Origin: Hexactinellida sp. DTS-2022
Taxonomy: Eukaryota; Porifera; Hexactinellida
DNA length: 64,000 nucleotides
Assembly (NCBI GenBank): GCA_028753945.1
Contig: JAPNXP010000015.1
Location: 1,054,001-1,118,000 of the forward strand
Reading direction: 5' to 3'
Translations under genes and position numbers: made by a program
Shown: piece after piece, positions 55,020-63,892 of the stretch
How the letters are laid out: each line of letters opens with the position of its first letter
Position numbering within the stretch: position 1 is the first letter of the stretch
The notes under the pieces: model-generated
Told to the model about the DNA's origin: nothing
The model's database searches: none
The model's input: the letters and a program-made list of their open reading frames with translations, nothing else

Positions 55020-55492
55020 CAGTGGAGTAGCTAAGGTTTCGGGGCCCCGGATCAAAAGTATGTGCCGGGGCCCCGACCCCCATTAGTTCAAATTGGATTG
55101 CAATTTTAAGGAGCATGCATCTGAATAGATTTGGGTTCGGAAATGACATTTCCCGCATTTTGACACCACTGTTAGACAAAATGTATAGGTTAATATAATT
55201 ACAATTGTTTCTACTCGTTTTGCATAACCAGAAACATAAACTCTCTTCATGTAACACTAAATTAATCTCAAAAGAAATGTAGCTATCAAGCAAAAATACA
55301 ATTTCATCTAAATTGCTAACTGACAAACAAATAGTTATATGTATTAGAAAACAAATAATTATCATATAACATAACTGTTATCATGAAGTATGATTGAAGT
55401 AAGATATCTGCATAAGGGGAATTTGGAACCCTTGGGGGCCCTCTGGACATCGGGGGCCCTGGTTCAATGAACCGCCTATTGCTACGCCACTG
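55020..55492. mobile_element. hAT MITE with CAGTGGCGTAGC-type ends
   Basis: CAGTGGAGTAGCTAAGG and reversed right end CAGTGGCGTAGCAATAGGC. Flanks GGCAGGAT (55012-55019) and GGCAGGCT (55493-55500) are an 8-bp duplication with one change. Confidence 0.82.
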
Positions 55493-55843
55493 GGCAGGCT
55501 TAAATTCAGGTGGACAGAATATTGCCCCGATTAATTTAATTTGGGATTTTTAAAGTGAATATTGAGTCAATCAACCCAAATTTTACCCAGAACAACCAAA
55601 TTGGACTTAAATTTCAGAACTTAATCACCCCAATAAGCGGAGTTGACTGTATTCTTGTAAGTAATGAGTAGAATACTTTCATGTGCGATACAAACAGCGT
55701 ACTTGTGTCCCAAATAAATTGTGTACTTTGACAATAATATTTGCGAATAAGATCAATAGAACACCATAACTCGTAATATACATACATCCACACAGAATAA
55801 TCGATATTCAAAGATACAAGTGTGCCATCACAAATGCAAAACA

Positions 55844-58800
55844 CTAATAGTTAGCGAGGAGGCTAATGGCGTTGGCACAGCTGATGCGGACCTCCGGCGT
55901 TGCGTCATGCAGCAGACCGATCAGGGCTTCGGAGACCTGCTCACTCGAAATCCCCTCCTGGAGGTCTGGCGGAATGTGGTACAGCATGAAACCGACAAAA
56001 AGCGCAGCGTTCGCGCGGATATCTGGATAGAAGCTCTTGAAGAAGAGAGTAGCGCTCATTGTAAAGAAATTGAGTTTGTTAGGGAAAGCAGTTGCTAGCT
56101 TCTTGGTGAGACCGTCGAGGAATTCTCCGTATATGATGTGCTTACTCGGATCCAATTGTTTCTGGAATATCTGGTTTACTTCCTCGTTGCCAATGAGCGG
56201 GCCTATCTTACGCAGAGTCTGCTTACAGGCGTACACAACGTTCCGCTCATCCTCATTCAAATGCACCAGAATGGTAACCAGGTTGGAGAATATCTGCTCC
56301 AGGTAGGGGTCCCTCGAGGGCCCGTCTCCGAACTGGGAGAGGTCTCCGAACAGAGTGAAGGCAGCCATCCTAACGCCCGAGAGGTGCTTCTCGAAGCAGG
56401 GCCGTATTCTGAGAATAATGTTAACGAGAATAGGCCTGACGTGTCCCTCGTCTATCTTGGCTATTATCTTGCTCAGCCCGCTCATAGCCTCCATCGTAAT
56501 GTAGTCGTCCGGGTCCTCCTTGTCGTCCATGCCGGACATCATAGCCGATAGGACAGTGGTGGAGAATGTCTGCACCAGCTTCTGGCTGTGGGACGCAATG
56601 TTGCCCAGTCCCCTGATGCAGAGCATGCGCACTGTGTAGTGGGAGTCCACCAGTCTCCCCAGGAGACTGTTGATCAGCTGTTCCACGAGGTCCTTCTTAA
56701 TCTCCCCTTCCTCCCCCTCGCCCCTCTGCACCACGCCGGTCGCCTGCTGGTTGATAAGTTCCGCGAAAAAGGCAGTACTCACGATGCGGAACGGATCGTA
56801 TATGCTGCTGAGCGCGGAATTCAACACGTGGACTGTCTTGGGCACGTAGCCCGACGCGTGTTGCGAGAACGCTCTGGCCACCTCCGTGACCCCCTCGGGG
56901 TAGGTGATGCCGCCCTCCAGAAGGTTCCAGTAGCCCTGATTGTCCATCACGCTAATAATGTTGTCCTGGCTAGCAGCAGTAAGCAGAGATCGGAATGTGG
57001 CCAGGCATTCCTGTATCGGAGTCTGCATATCTTTCCCTTTGCTCTTGTCTGTCGCCGGTCCCTCCATGATAGCGCACGCCCCGATGCGCGTGATCAGCTG
57101 CGAGAAAAGCCGCGGGTAGTTCTCCAGCACGAGGCCCTCCATCTCGTCCAGACAGAACAGGTGCGAGAACACGCACACCACCGCTCTAGGCTTGGGCGTG
57201 ACCAGCACCCTGATCACCCCCCCGTCGCTCTTCTCCTGGAAGGGCAGGCTCCGGTCCAGCGTGTCCATCAACACGTCCAGCAGCGGCTTGGCCAGCCCGT
57301 GCTCGCGCGCCAGACACTGCCACGTGTCGGTGAGCTCTGCGCTCAGCTCGGTGGACTTCTCCAGCAGGTGGCTCACGACTGGCGGCAGGTGGTACGCGGC
57401 GAAAGTCCTGATGCAGCGCAGGGTCCCGGTCCGGTTCTGTCCGGGTGGGAGTCTGCCCAGCTGCTCCAGCAGACTGTCCAGGATTTGGGTCATGGGCTCC
57501 AGCAGCGACTGCCCGCGGACCTTCAGAGTCTGGTTAAGCACCACAACGGAACCGGACGCGCTGCTGACCTCGCTGTCCATCAGACCCTCTATCGTCACTC
57601 CGATGAAGCTGAGCACCATGCTCTGGGGCAGCTTCCGCGCGAGCACCTTGCCCAGGTCGCTGGCGAGGTTAAACAGTCCCTCTTCGTTCTCCGCCCGTCC
57701 GATCAGGATGGACAGCGCCTCCAGGAACTGGTCCTTGAGGTCCGGGTTCACGCCCATGTACCTGTTGTTGATGAGCAGCAGCAGCTGGATGGAGCGCAGA
57801 CAGTCCGTCCGCACGGACAGATGCGGGTCTGTGGCCCGGGGCACCAGGTACCCCAGCAGCTCCGGGAGACACGCGAAGGGGGACTCCTCGGAGGGGGAGG
57901 AGCCGCCCTGCTGACTGGAGTCCCTCCTGCGCGAGAGGTTCTCCAGGTGCTCGGAGAGGACGCCCTTCCAGAGGGAGGCGGCCCGGGTCTTGAGGGGCTG
58001 CGGCTGCGAGAAGTAGAATAGGAAGTTCCGGAACAGCTCTATCAGGTTGTCGGTGTTCTGTTTCTTCTTGAGGAGCTCTTTCAGGAGATTGCTGACATCT
58101 GACAGCACGTCTTCCAACAGCTGATCGACTGCTTCCGGAGACACGGTCTCCTTCTTGGACGGGGTCATCTGCTGGGAGTCAGGTAGCGCTATGACGAACT
58201 CAAACACAGTGGCTACTAGCTCTGTCTGCTCGTGCGGCGGGAGAGGTGGGTCCAGCTTAACGAGGGTGGTCAGAGCCTGGATGCAGAGAGAGCGCGTGTC
58301 CGTTAGTATGATGCTCTTGCTCTCCTGTCGGATGTAGGTGAGGAGGTGCTTGATCAGCTCCGGTCTGTGAGTGAACTCGCAAGTGTTCTCTCCCAGGTGT
58401 GACGGGTGCAGAGCTCTGCCTATCAGCTCTATGGTCCTGATCAGGCTCTGCTTAACGGCCGGGTCCTTAATGTTGTTGAAGTGCGGGTTTATGTTGCGTA
58501 TGATCGTGACCTCTATGCGCGAGGGGATGAGGGCCGGGGGCGCGTAGAGACTGGAGTACCCGTAGCAGAGCATCACGGTGCTCTTCATTCTCTCCACGTC
58601 CGCTTCCGACTTGTCCTTGGTGAGTCCGAACAGGCCGGTGCTTCTCCGCACCATGTCCTGCGAGGAGATCTGCTCCAGCTTCTCCAGCACGGTGTCCAGG
58701 TGCGCGGCCGCGGAGATCCCGTACCCGCAGGCCAGCCCCTCCCGCTCCGCCTGCTTAGCGTGTCTCACCGAGCTGAACATCAGCGTCAGCTGTTCCTGCA

Positions 58801-60820
58801 GGAACACCTTGTTGGTGGTTTTCCTCAGCACGACTCCCTGGCACTTGTAGAGCACGGCCTTCTCCTCGGAGAGCTCGCCGTAGAGCGCCAGGCACTGCTC
58901 GGACAGCTCTCGGCCCAGCGACAGCAGCCACTCCTCGTCGTCCACCTCGTCCAGGCTCTTGGAGAGCAGCTTCATAATGAGGTCCTCCCACCCGCGCTGC
59001 GAGAACGTGCCCTGTGTCTGGAACTCAGTCAGCTGACTGGTCAGCTTGGGTATCACCGCGTCCCAGAGGGAGACCAGGTCTTCGTGAATGTTTGGGGACA
59101 GCGCTCTCATCAGCTTGAGGACTTGTATCCCTCTAGGCTCCTTGGAGGCGTCCCCCTGCTTGATAGGGACTCCAGCCAGCACTAGCAACCGAACCAGCAT
59201 GGTGTGCGGCTTAGGAATGTTAACCATAGTCTCGTAGTCGAGCGTGTAGTCCTCCTCTGCGTTCTCGCGCTTGCTGGAGGCTATGTAGACCAGGGACTGG
59301 CACACGGCGCCTATGGCCTCCGTGTACTGCAGCGGGACTAGGAACTCCAGCAGGAACGGCCAGAACACGGTCGTCATCTGCGGCAGCGTTGTGGTCATCA
59401 GGTGTAGCATGTTCTCTGCGATCTGCCGCAGGTCGGAGTGGGTAGGGTTATCCGCGTCTGCGGTTTTCGCAGCGGATTCCTTCCTCTCCTTGCTGTCGTG
59501 AGGGAGCGAGGCCTGTTGCACCAGGAACTGTACCATGGTGTGTCCCCCCTCCAGAGAGAGGTAGTCCTTGTGCGCCATTGACTTTACAACCATTATGAGC
59601 GCCCGCTGCACCCTGAGGCTCGGGTCCTGGCATATTATCTTCAGGCCGTTTAGAATCATGGGCTTCTTGTCCTCCAGCACCTCATCTGCGGCATTTATCA
59701 GGTGCCGCAGAATGTCCATAGCTCCCAACCGCGTCTTCTCTCCCGGCTGTTCTATCTTAGACAGCAAGAATGCGGTTATTCTATCCGAGTTTTTCCGCGA
59801 GATTATCTCGCAGGTTCTCCAGACCTCGTTCCTATTCCTGAGCGCCATGTGGTTGGCGGGGTCCACGGGCTGGCACGCGTGCAGATAGAGCGTGTTGAGC
59901 AACACGTCGAGATGCACGTCGAGAGGAATGTCCTTGTCCTGCGCGGCACTAATCACATACCCCAGACACTGCGTGATGTAGTAGTGCTCCTGGTTCTTGC
60001 GGTAGAGACCGAGGATCCCGTTGAAGAGGCGGGCCGACTGCTCCTGCAGCGTCTCTGTCGCCAGCAGAGCCGCCATGTGTCCGAGCGCGTCCATGATCGC
60101 GAGTCTGAGCTTGCTCTCCTTGGAGTTTATCCACACGTTGAATAGGATGTCGTAGGCGCTGTAGACCTCCCCGGAGAAGTCTGACCTGGAGATGCCGTGT
60201 CTGGCCGCCTCCTCCCGGTCCCCGGTGTAGTTCAGCACCGCCTCGCAGACCCGCCCCACGCAGGTGGCGAAGGCCCACTTCATGTTGTCCTGCTTGACCG
60301 CGCCCATCATGGGCAGCATCCGCCCCAGCACGGCCTCGCGCTTGACCAGCGGGACTACCTTGCTGTTGGCGCTGGCCAGCTGTCCCAGGGTCTGTATCGT
60401 GAAGAAGTGGGGAATGCCGGCAGTGGGCATCCGGTCCAGGAGCTTGAGTGCGACCTCCTCCGGGTAGCGCAGGCCTGACGTCACGAGGACAGCGCTAGCC
60501 GCGGTCTGCCAGTCGGGGACTATCTCGAGTGTCGTCGCCAGCTCATTAACAGACAGCTGTATGATGGACATGTACATCTCGCTAGACAGGTTGTCTAGAT
60601 GCAACTCGATAACCTTGTTCATCGTGTTCAGGAGCAGGATGCGATGCTGTTTGTTCAGTTTGGGGTGTATCTGTAGGTACTCTATCATCTGTATAATGGT
60701 GACGTCAGGCTTGGTGCGGCCTATGTCTAGGAGGGCAGAGCAGATGGCTTGCTTCACGTTGTCCTGGCGGTCGTAAGCGGTCTCTATCAGAGCGTTGACG
60801 AGTTCCTTTAGAATCGACAT
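55844..60820 (-). CDS. MROH1: Maestro heat-like repeat protein 1 (MROH1), single exon
   Basis: 1658 residues from ATG 60820 (MSILKELVNALIETAYD, aligned with the human start); the open frame extends 48 codons further up only to a GTG, with non-family sequence. The chain consists of HEAT-type helical repeats throughout. Blocks in the order of human MROH1: VKQAICSALLDIG, DWQTAASAVLV, SAYDILFNVWINSKESKLRL, EKTRLGAMDILRHLINAA, LWDAVIPKL, AEREGLACGYGISAAAHLD, LGKVLARKLP, STAFFAELINQQ, GLGNIASHSQKLV and the end TPEVRISCANAISLL. Length agrees with human (about 1640). Human MROH1 has been linked to lysosomes and actin/SNARE dynamics; the biochemical role is unclear. Codon use is clearly GC-richer than the flanks. 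A 5-kb intronless form of this gene is unusual for an animal. A word-array MITE sits 190 bp upstream. Confidence 0.95.
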   Translation of the reverse strand: MSILKELVNALIETAYDRQDNVKQAICSALLDIGRTKPDVTIIQMIEYLQIHPKLNKQHRILLLNTMNKVIELHLDNLSSEMYMSIIQLSVNELATTLEIVPDWQTAASAVLVTSGLRYPEEVALKLLDRMPTAGIPHFFTIQTLGQLASANSKVVPLVKREAVLGRMLPMMGAVKQDNMKWAFATCVGRVCEAVLNYTGDREEAARHGISRSDFSGEVYSAYDILFNVWINSKESKLRLAIMDALGHMAALLATETLQEQSARLFNGILGLYRKNQEHYYITQCLGYVISAAQDKDIPLDVHLDVLLNTLYLHACQPVDPANHMALRNRNEVWRTCEIISRKNSDRITAFLLSKIEQPGEKTRLGAMDILRHLINAADEVLEDKKPMILNGLKIICQDPSLRVQRALIMVVKSMAHKDYLSLEGGHTMVQFLVQQASLPHDSKERKESAAKTADADNPTHSDLRQIAENMLHLMTTTLPQMTTVFWPFLLEFLVPLQYTEAIGAVCQSLVYIASSKRENAEEDYTLDYETMVNIPKPHTMLVRLLVLAGVPIKQGDASKEPRGIQVLKLMRALSPNIHEDLVSLWDAVIPKLTSQLTEFQTQGTFSQRGWEDLIMKLLSKSLDEVDDEEWLLSLGRELSEQCLALYGELSEEKAVLYKCQGVVLRKTTNKVFLQEQLTLMFSSVRHAKQAEREGLACGYGISAAAHLDTVLEKLEQISSQDMVRRSTGLFGLTKDKSEADVERMKSTVMLCYGYSSLYAPPALIPSRIEVTIIRNINPHFNNIKDPAVKQSLIRTIELIGRALHPSHLGENTCEFTHRPELIKHLLTYIRQESKSIILTDTRSLCIQALTTLVKLDPPLPPHEQTELVATVFEFVIALPDSQQMTPSKKETVSPEAVDQLLEDVLSDVSNLLKELLKKKQNTDNLIELFRNFLFYFSQPQPLKTRAASLWKGVLSEHLENLSRRRDSSQQGGSSPSEESPFACLPELLGYLVPRATDPHLSVRTDCLRSIQLLLLINNRYMGVNPDLKDQFLEALSILIGRAENEEGLFNLASDLGKVLARKLPQSMVLSFIGVTIEGLMDSEVSSASGSVVVLNQTLKVRGQSLLEPMTQILDSLLEQLGRLPPGQNRTGTLRCIRTFAAYHLPPVVSHLLEKSTELSAELTDTWQCLAREHGLAKPLLDVLMDTLDRSLPFQEKSDGGVIRVLVTPKPRAVVCVFSHLFCLDEMEGLVLENYPRLFSQLITRIGACAIMEGPATDKSKGKDMQTPIQECLATFRSLLTAASQDNIISVMDNQGYWNLLEGGITYPEGVTEVARAFSQHASGYVPKTVHVLNSALSSIYDPFRIVSTAFFAELINQQATGVVQRGEGEEGEIKKDLVEQLINSLLGRLVDSHYTVRMLCIRGLGNIASHSQKLVQTFSTTVLSAMMSGMDDKEDPDDYITMEAMSGLSKIIAKIDEGHVRPILVNIILRIRPCFEKHLSGVRMAAFTLFGDLSQFGDGPSRDPYLEQIFSNLVTILVHLNEDERNVVYACKQTLRKIGPLIGNEEVNQIFQKQLDPSKHIIYGEFLDGLTKKLATAFPNKLNFFTMSATLFFKSFYPDIRANAALFVGFMLYHIPPDLQEGISSEQVSEALIGLLHDATPEVRISCANAISLLANY

Positions 60821-61010
60821 TTCCGAGATCAACACATGCGACAAGTTATATCTAATAACAAGTGTACTTGTAACGTAACTCCAATGCAAAGTACCCGAGG
60901 GGCAATGATCACGTATCGCTTCCAAGGTGAGAGAGGGTTTAATTAACCAATATGTGAAAACCACCCTTTTGTATCACAAAATGGTAAAAAAACGTGGACA
61001 TAGGGAGGGG

Positions 61011-61344
61011 CGTGATGTGCTCCGTTACTGTTACTTTAATTCTCCCGTTAACGTTACCGTTCTTTTTTTCTCCGTTACCGTTACTCCGTTCCTTTTGTTC
61101 AGTTACTCCGTTTACCTTTAATCAGTTACCGTTTCCTTAATGTAACGGTAACTCATTAAAAGTAAAGGAGTAACGGAATGGAATATGTTTAACGTAGTAA
61201 CGGTAACGGTGTTATTGTATGGTGAGAGTAACTGATTAAAGATAACGGTAACTAATTAAAAGTAACGGATGTCCGTTGCAATTACTCGGCGACTCCCGTT
61301 ACCGTTTCCGTTACTCCTTTACTGAGTAACGGGGCACATCACTG
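61011..61344. mobile_element. MITE packed with GTAACGG words
   Basis: CGTGATGTGCTCCGTTACTG and reversed right end CAGTGATGTGCCCCGTTACT; more than twenty GTAACGG/CCGTTAC words in both orientations. Ends look hAT-like but no target duplication is clear. Confidence 0.72.
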
Positions 61345-61949
61345 CGGCCCCGGCCCCCAGGGGGTGTATAATTTTCCTGTAATTTTTCACTACGTAATGT
61401 TTGAACGGCCCTTAGTAATTTATTTAATATAAGGCCTACCTACTTGATGTACAAATAATTCAAATTTCAGGCTATAAGAATCTCTATTCATTTCGAGATA
61501 AGATATTTTATACAAACTGCACCTTTAAAAGCATGATCTCCTCTAATCAGCAAGATTCAACCAGAGTTTATATGGTATTCCTAGGTTAATCGTCAGTATT
61601 AAACTAATAGCAGAATAAAACTCTGTAAGGTCAGAGTGAATAATGCAACGTGTTGATAAATTAATAAACTTGCTTATTATTTGTTTACTTACCTTGATTT
61701 TCTAACTGTTTTACATAATTATTGTCATTTTGTTGTATTGAGTAAATATTATCTTAATAATCCGAGCAGTAAATCTCCATAAAACTTAACATTCAATAAA
61801 TAAATATTGTTAAGTACCTCTACCTGAATAGGATCAGGTAATGATAACTCATTTCCTCTAACAATCAGCTCCTTTAACATCCCATCATAGGCGCCAATTA
61901 AGGGTTTCCTTCCCAGCCCCCAGGTAATTTCTATTTTCTAAAAACTACT

Positions 61950-62183
61950 TTATATAGTACTAGCCGAAAAACCGCCCTCCGGGCGGCATTTTTCTGCTAG
62001 TTTACTATGCTTTACTACGCTTTGTATTTGGTGGTCAGTTTCATTTTCACGTTTTAATCGCTTTCTCGCTGTATTGGGCGTTTTTTTACAATCATTACCA
62101 ACACGCGAACGTTTTTTAAGTGGCATACGTATAGTTGATAACAGGTTTGGATTTTGAATGTAAATTATGACTGAAGTTGGCAA
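61950..62183 (-). mobile_element. Helitron-like terminal fragment, with a short basic reading frame
   Basis: On the minus strand GCCGCCCGGAGGGCGG forms a hairpin followed by TTTTTCGGCTAG and TA, a typical Helitron 3' end. The overlapping 77-codon frame starts near MPLKKRSRVGNDCKK; such basic N-termini are seen before Helitron proteins, but the match is weak. Confidence 0.45.
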
Positions 62184-62206
62184 AATATGTCAACCCGATC
62201 TAGATA

Positions 62207-62401
62207 CAGTCAGGTTCTTTTATTATGAAATTCAAGGGACCAAAAATTGTGTTCATAATAGAGAGACTTCATAATAACCGAACTCAACTTAATACAAACT
62301 CTTATGTAAGTTGTTAAATTGGGACCAATAAGGCTTGTTCATAATAAAAAATCTTCACATTAAGCAGACGAAATCTTGTTCATAATAAGCAGACCTGACT
62401 G
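62207..62401. mobile_element. TA-type MITE, TTATTATGAAC family, copy 2
   Basis: CAGTCAGGTTCTTTTATTAT and reversed right end CAGTCAGGTCTGCTTATTAT; TA on both sides. Confidence 0.85.
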
Positions 62402-62563
62402 TATAGCAATAGGTATGACCATAGCATTCTATACTCTAAGGCAATGCCACGGTTGAATGGACTTGGACCATGGATGAACTAGTATAGTTAACTAAATATT
62501 TGCAATGCAATTATTCTTCGAAATAAGTAATCCAGGGTGCTTCTACTTATGTAATTGTTTTAT

Positions 62564-62746
62564 GAGCATCCTTATATGTAGACCGTCTAGAAATAGACGG
62601 TCTATAAAAGCCCATACAAATAAGCCAAAAATTTGTAGACCGTCTATAAATTCTGTAGACCACTTGCCATGCTTTTTATGGGTAATACTAATGTATAGGG
62701 AATAAAACCTGGTCTATTTCTAGACGGTCTACATATAAGATATCTC
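62564..62746. mobile_element. 183-bp MITE, 9-bp target duplication (MULE-like), copy 2
   Basis: Nearly identical to 693-875. Perfect 9-bp duplication TTGTTTTAT at 62555-62563 and 62747-62755. Confidence 0.88.
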
Positions 62747-63131
62747 TTGTTTTATATATAGGTAGTCATGTACAAGACGCATATTTTTGAGATGCCACTT
62801 GGGCGAAATGACGTCACTGTATTGTCTAATAGTCCAAATATGCCAAAACTTTGAACGCATGTAAAATGTTCAATTTCGCTTTTTAAAACAAATCGCTGTG
62901 ACTAACCCATCTAGGAGTCATTTTACATAAAATATCTCAGAATCAATTATGGAATGTTTACACATTCCTCTGTTGCTATGGAAACGTAATTTCAATGCTT
63001 GAGGTCATATCTCGAGAAGAAATATAGTTACAGCTTAGTTAATGGATCCAATTGATACCCCGTCCTCAACTTCCTATTCAAAGATAATGCATTTCGATGC
63101 TCCCACATTAAAGTAATAAAGTCATAATCCG

Positions 63132-63275
63132 CAGTGGCGGATACAGGAATTTTACTCAGGGGGGGCCAAGCTTGTAACGTGGGGGTGGATTTGCAAAAAT
63201 CTGAACTTTCAATCCGCTGAAAAATATCAGGGGAGGCAATGACCCCCTAACACCCCCAGTGAATCCTCCCCTAAT
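63132..63275. mobile_element. hAT end fragment, CAGTGGCGGATACAGG
   Basis: Left end CAGTGGCGGATACAGGAATT is a common hAT start; the right side is decayed (CCCAGTGAATCCTCCCC near 63255), so the boundary is approximate. Confidence 0.5.
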
Positions 63276-63360
63276 TATCCCTATAGAGAACACTTGTCTT
63301 ATTTTAAATACGTAACTATACTTTTAACTTAATGTCCACTGTCCAGACAATAAAGGTGTA

Positions 63361-63892
63361 TATGTTGCAGTGTATTAGAGAACTTAGTGAGTACGCGTAC
63401 ACATCATTTAAGTTTGGTGTGTACGCGTACTCACCAAACTGTGTAGTGTGTATGCGTACACACTGAATGTAATTTGTGTGTTAGAGTATTTTTCATGTAA
63501 TGAGTTGTTTTCTCCGATTCTAAGCTCATTTATATTAGTAATAATTATTGTCTCAATCAATAACTTAATTTAGGTAAAACCTCTGAATATAGTTAATTAA
63601 AAAGCCGTAATACATTCAAATGAAAGTTGAAGTTACTGATTAGAATTCTGTTTAGAATCCCTTAATATCTCAATTCATGATTTCCAGCTTCTTAATTAAC
63701 TATATTCAGAGGTTTTACATAAATCAAGCGTGAAACAACTCATTACATGAAAAATACTCTAACACACAAATTACATTTAGTGTGTACGCGTACACACTAC
63801 ACAGTTTGGTGAGTACGCGTACACACCAAACTTAAATGGTGTGTACGCGTACTCACTAAGTTCTCTAATACACTGCAACATAAATACAATAG
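63361..63892. mobile_element. Fold-back element with GTACGCGTAC arrays
   Basis: TATGTTGCAGTGTATTAGAG and its exact complement at the right end bound arms of more than 130 bp. Each arm carries three copies of GTACGCGTAC (one is GTATGCGTAC), set in GTGAGTACGCGTACAC-type words. A second inverted repeat (TAAAACCTCTGAATATAGTT, near 63577 and 63700) lies inside. Confidence 0.82.

Larger units (their letters stand above)
54342..55649. mobile_element. TA-type MITE (CTTAATTGGGTCA family) carrying three other elements
   Basis: CAATCAATTCCGCTTAATCG and reversed right end CAGTCAACTCCGCTTATTGG; TA on both sides. Without the insertions it would be about 0.36 kb. Insertions: 54461-54928 (itself interrupted) and 55020-55492. 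Confidence 0.75.
54145..55843. other. Intergenic region filled by nested MITEs
   Basis: Between COX16 and MROH1 ends: a MITE at 54215-54330 and the nested cluster 54342-55649. The rest is short 3' UTR sequence. Confidence 0.65.

Noticed and set aside
54738-55365. Two overlapping minus-strand frames (105 and 141 codons)
   Set aside because: They lie wholly in the nested MITE cluster and show no transposase motif.
56588-58021. 477-codon plus-strand frame opposite MROH1
   Set aside because: Shadow of the GC-rich MROH1 coding strand; the MROH1 frame aligns with its family over its whole length.
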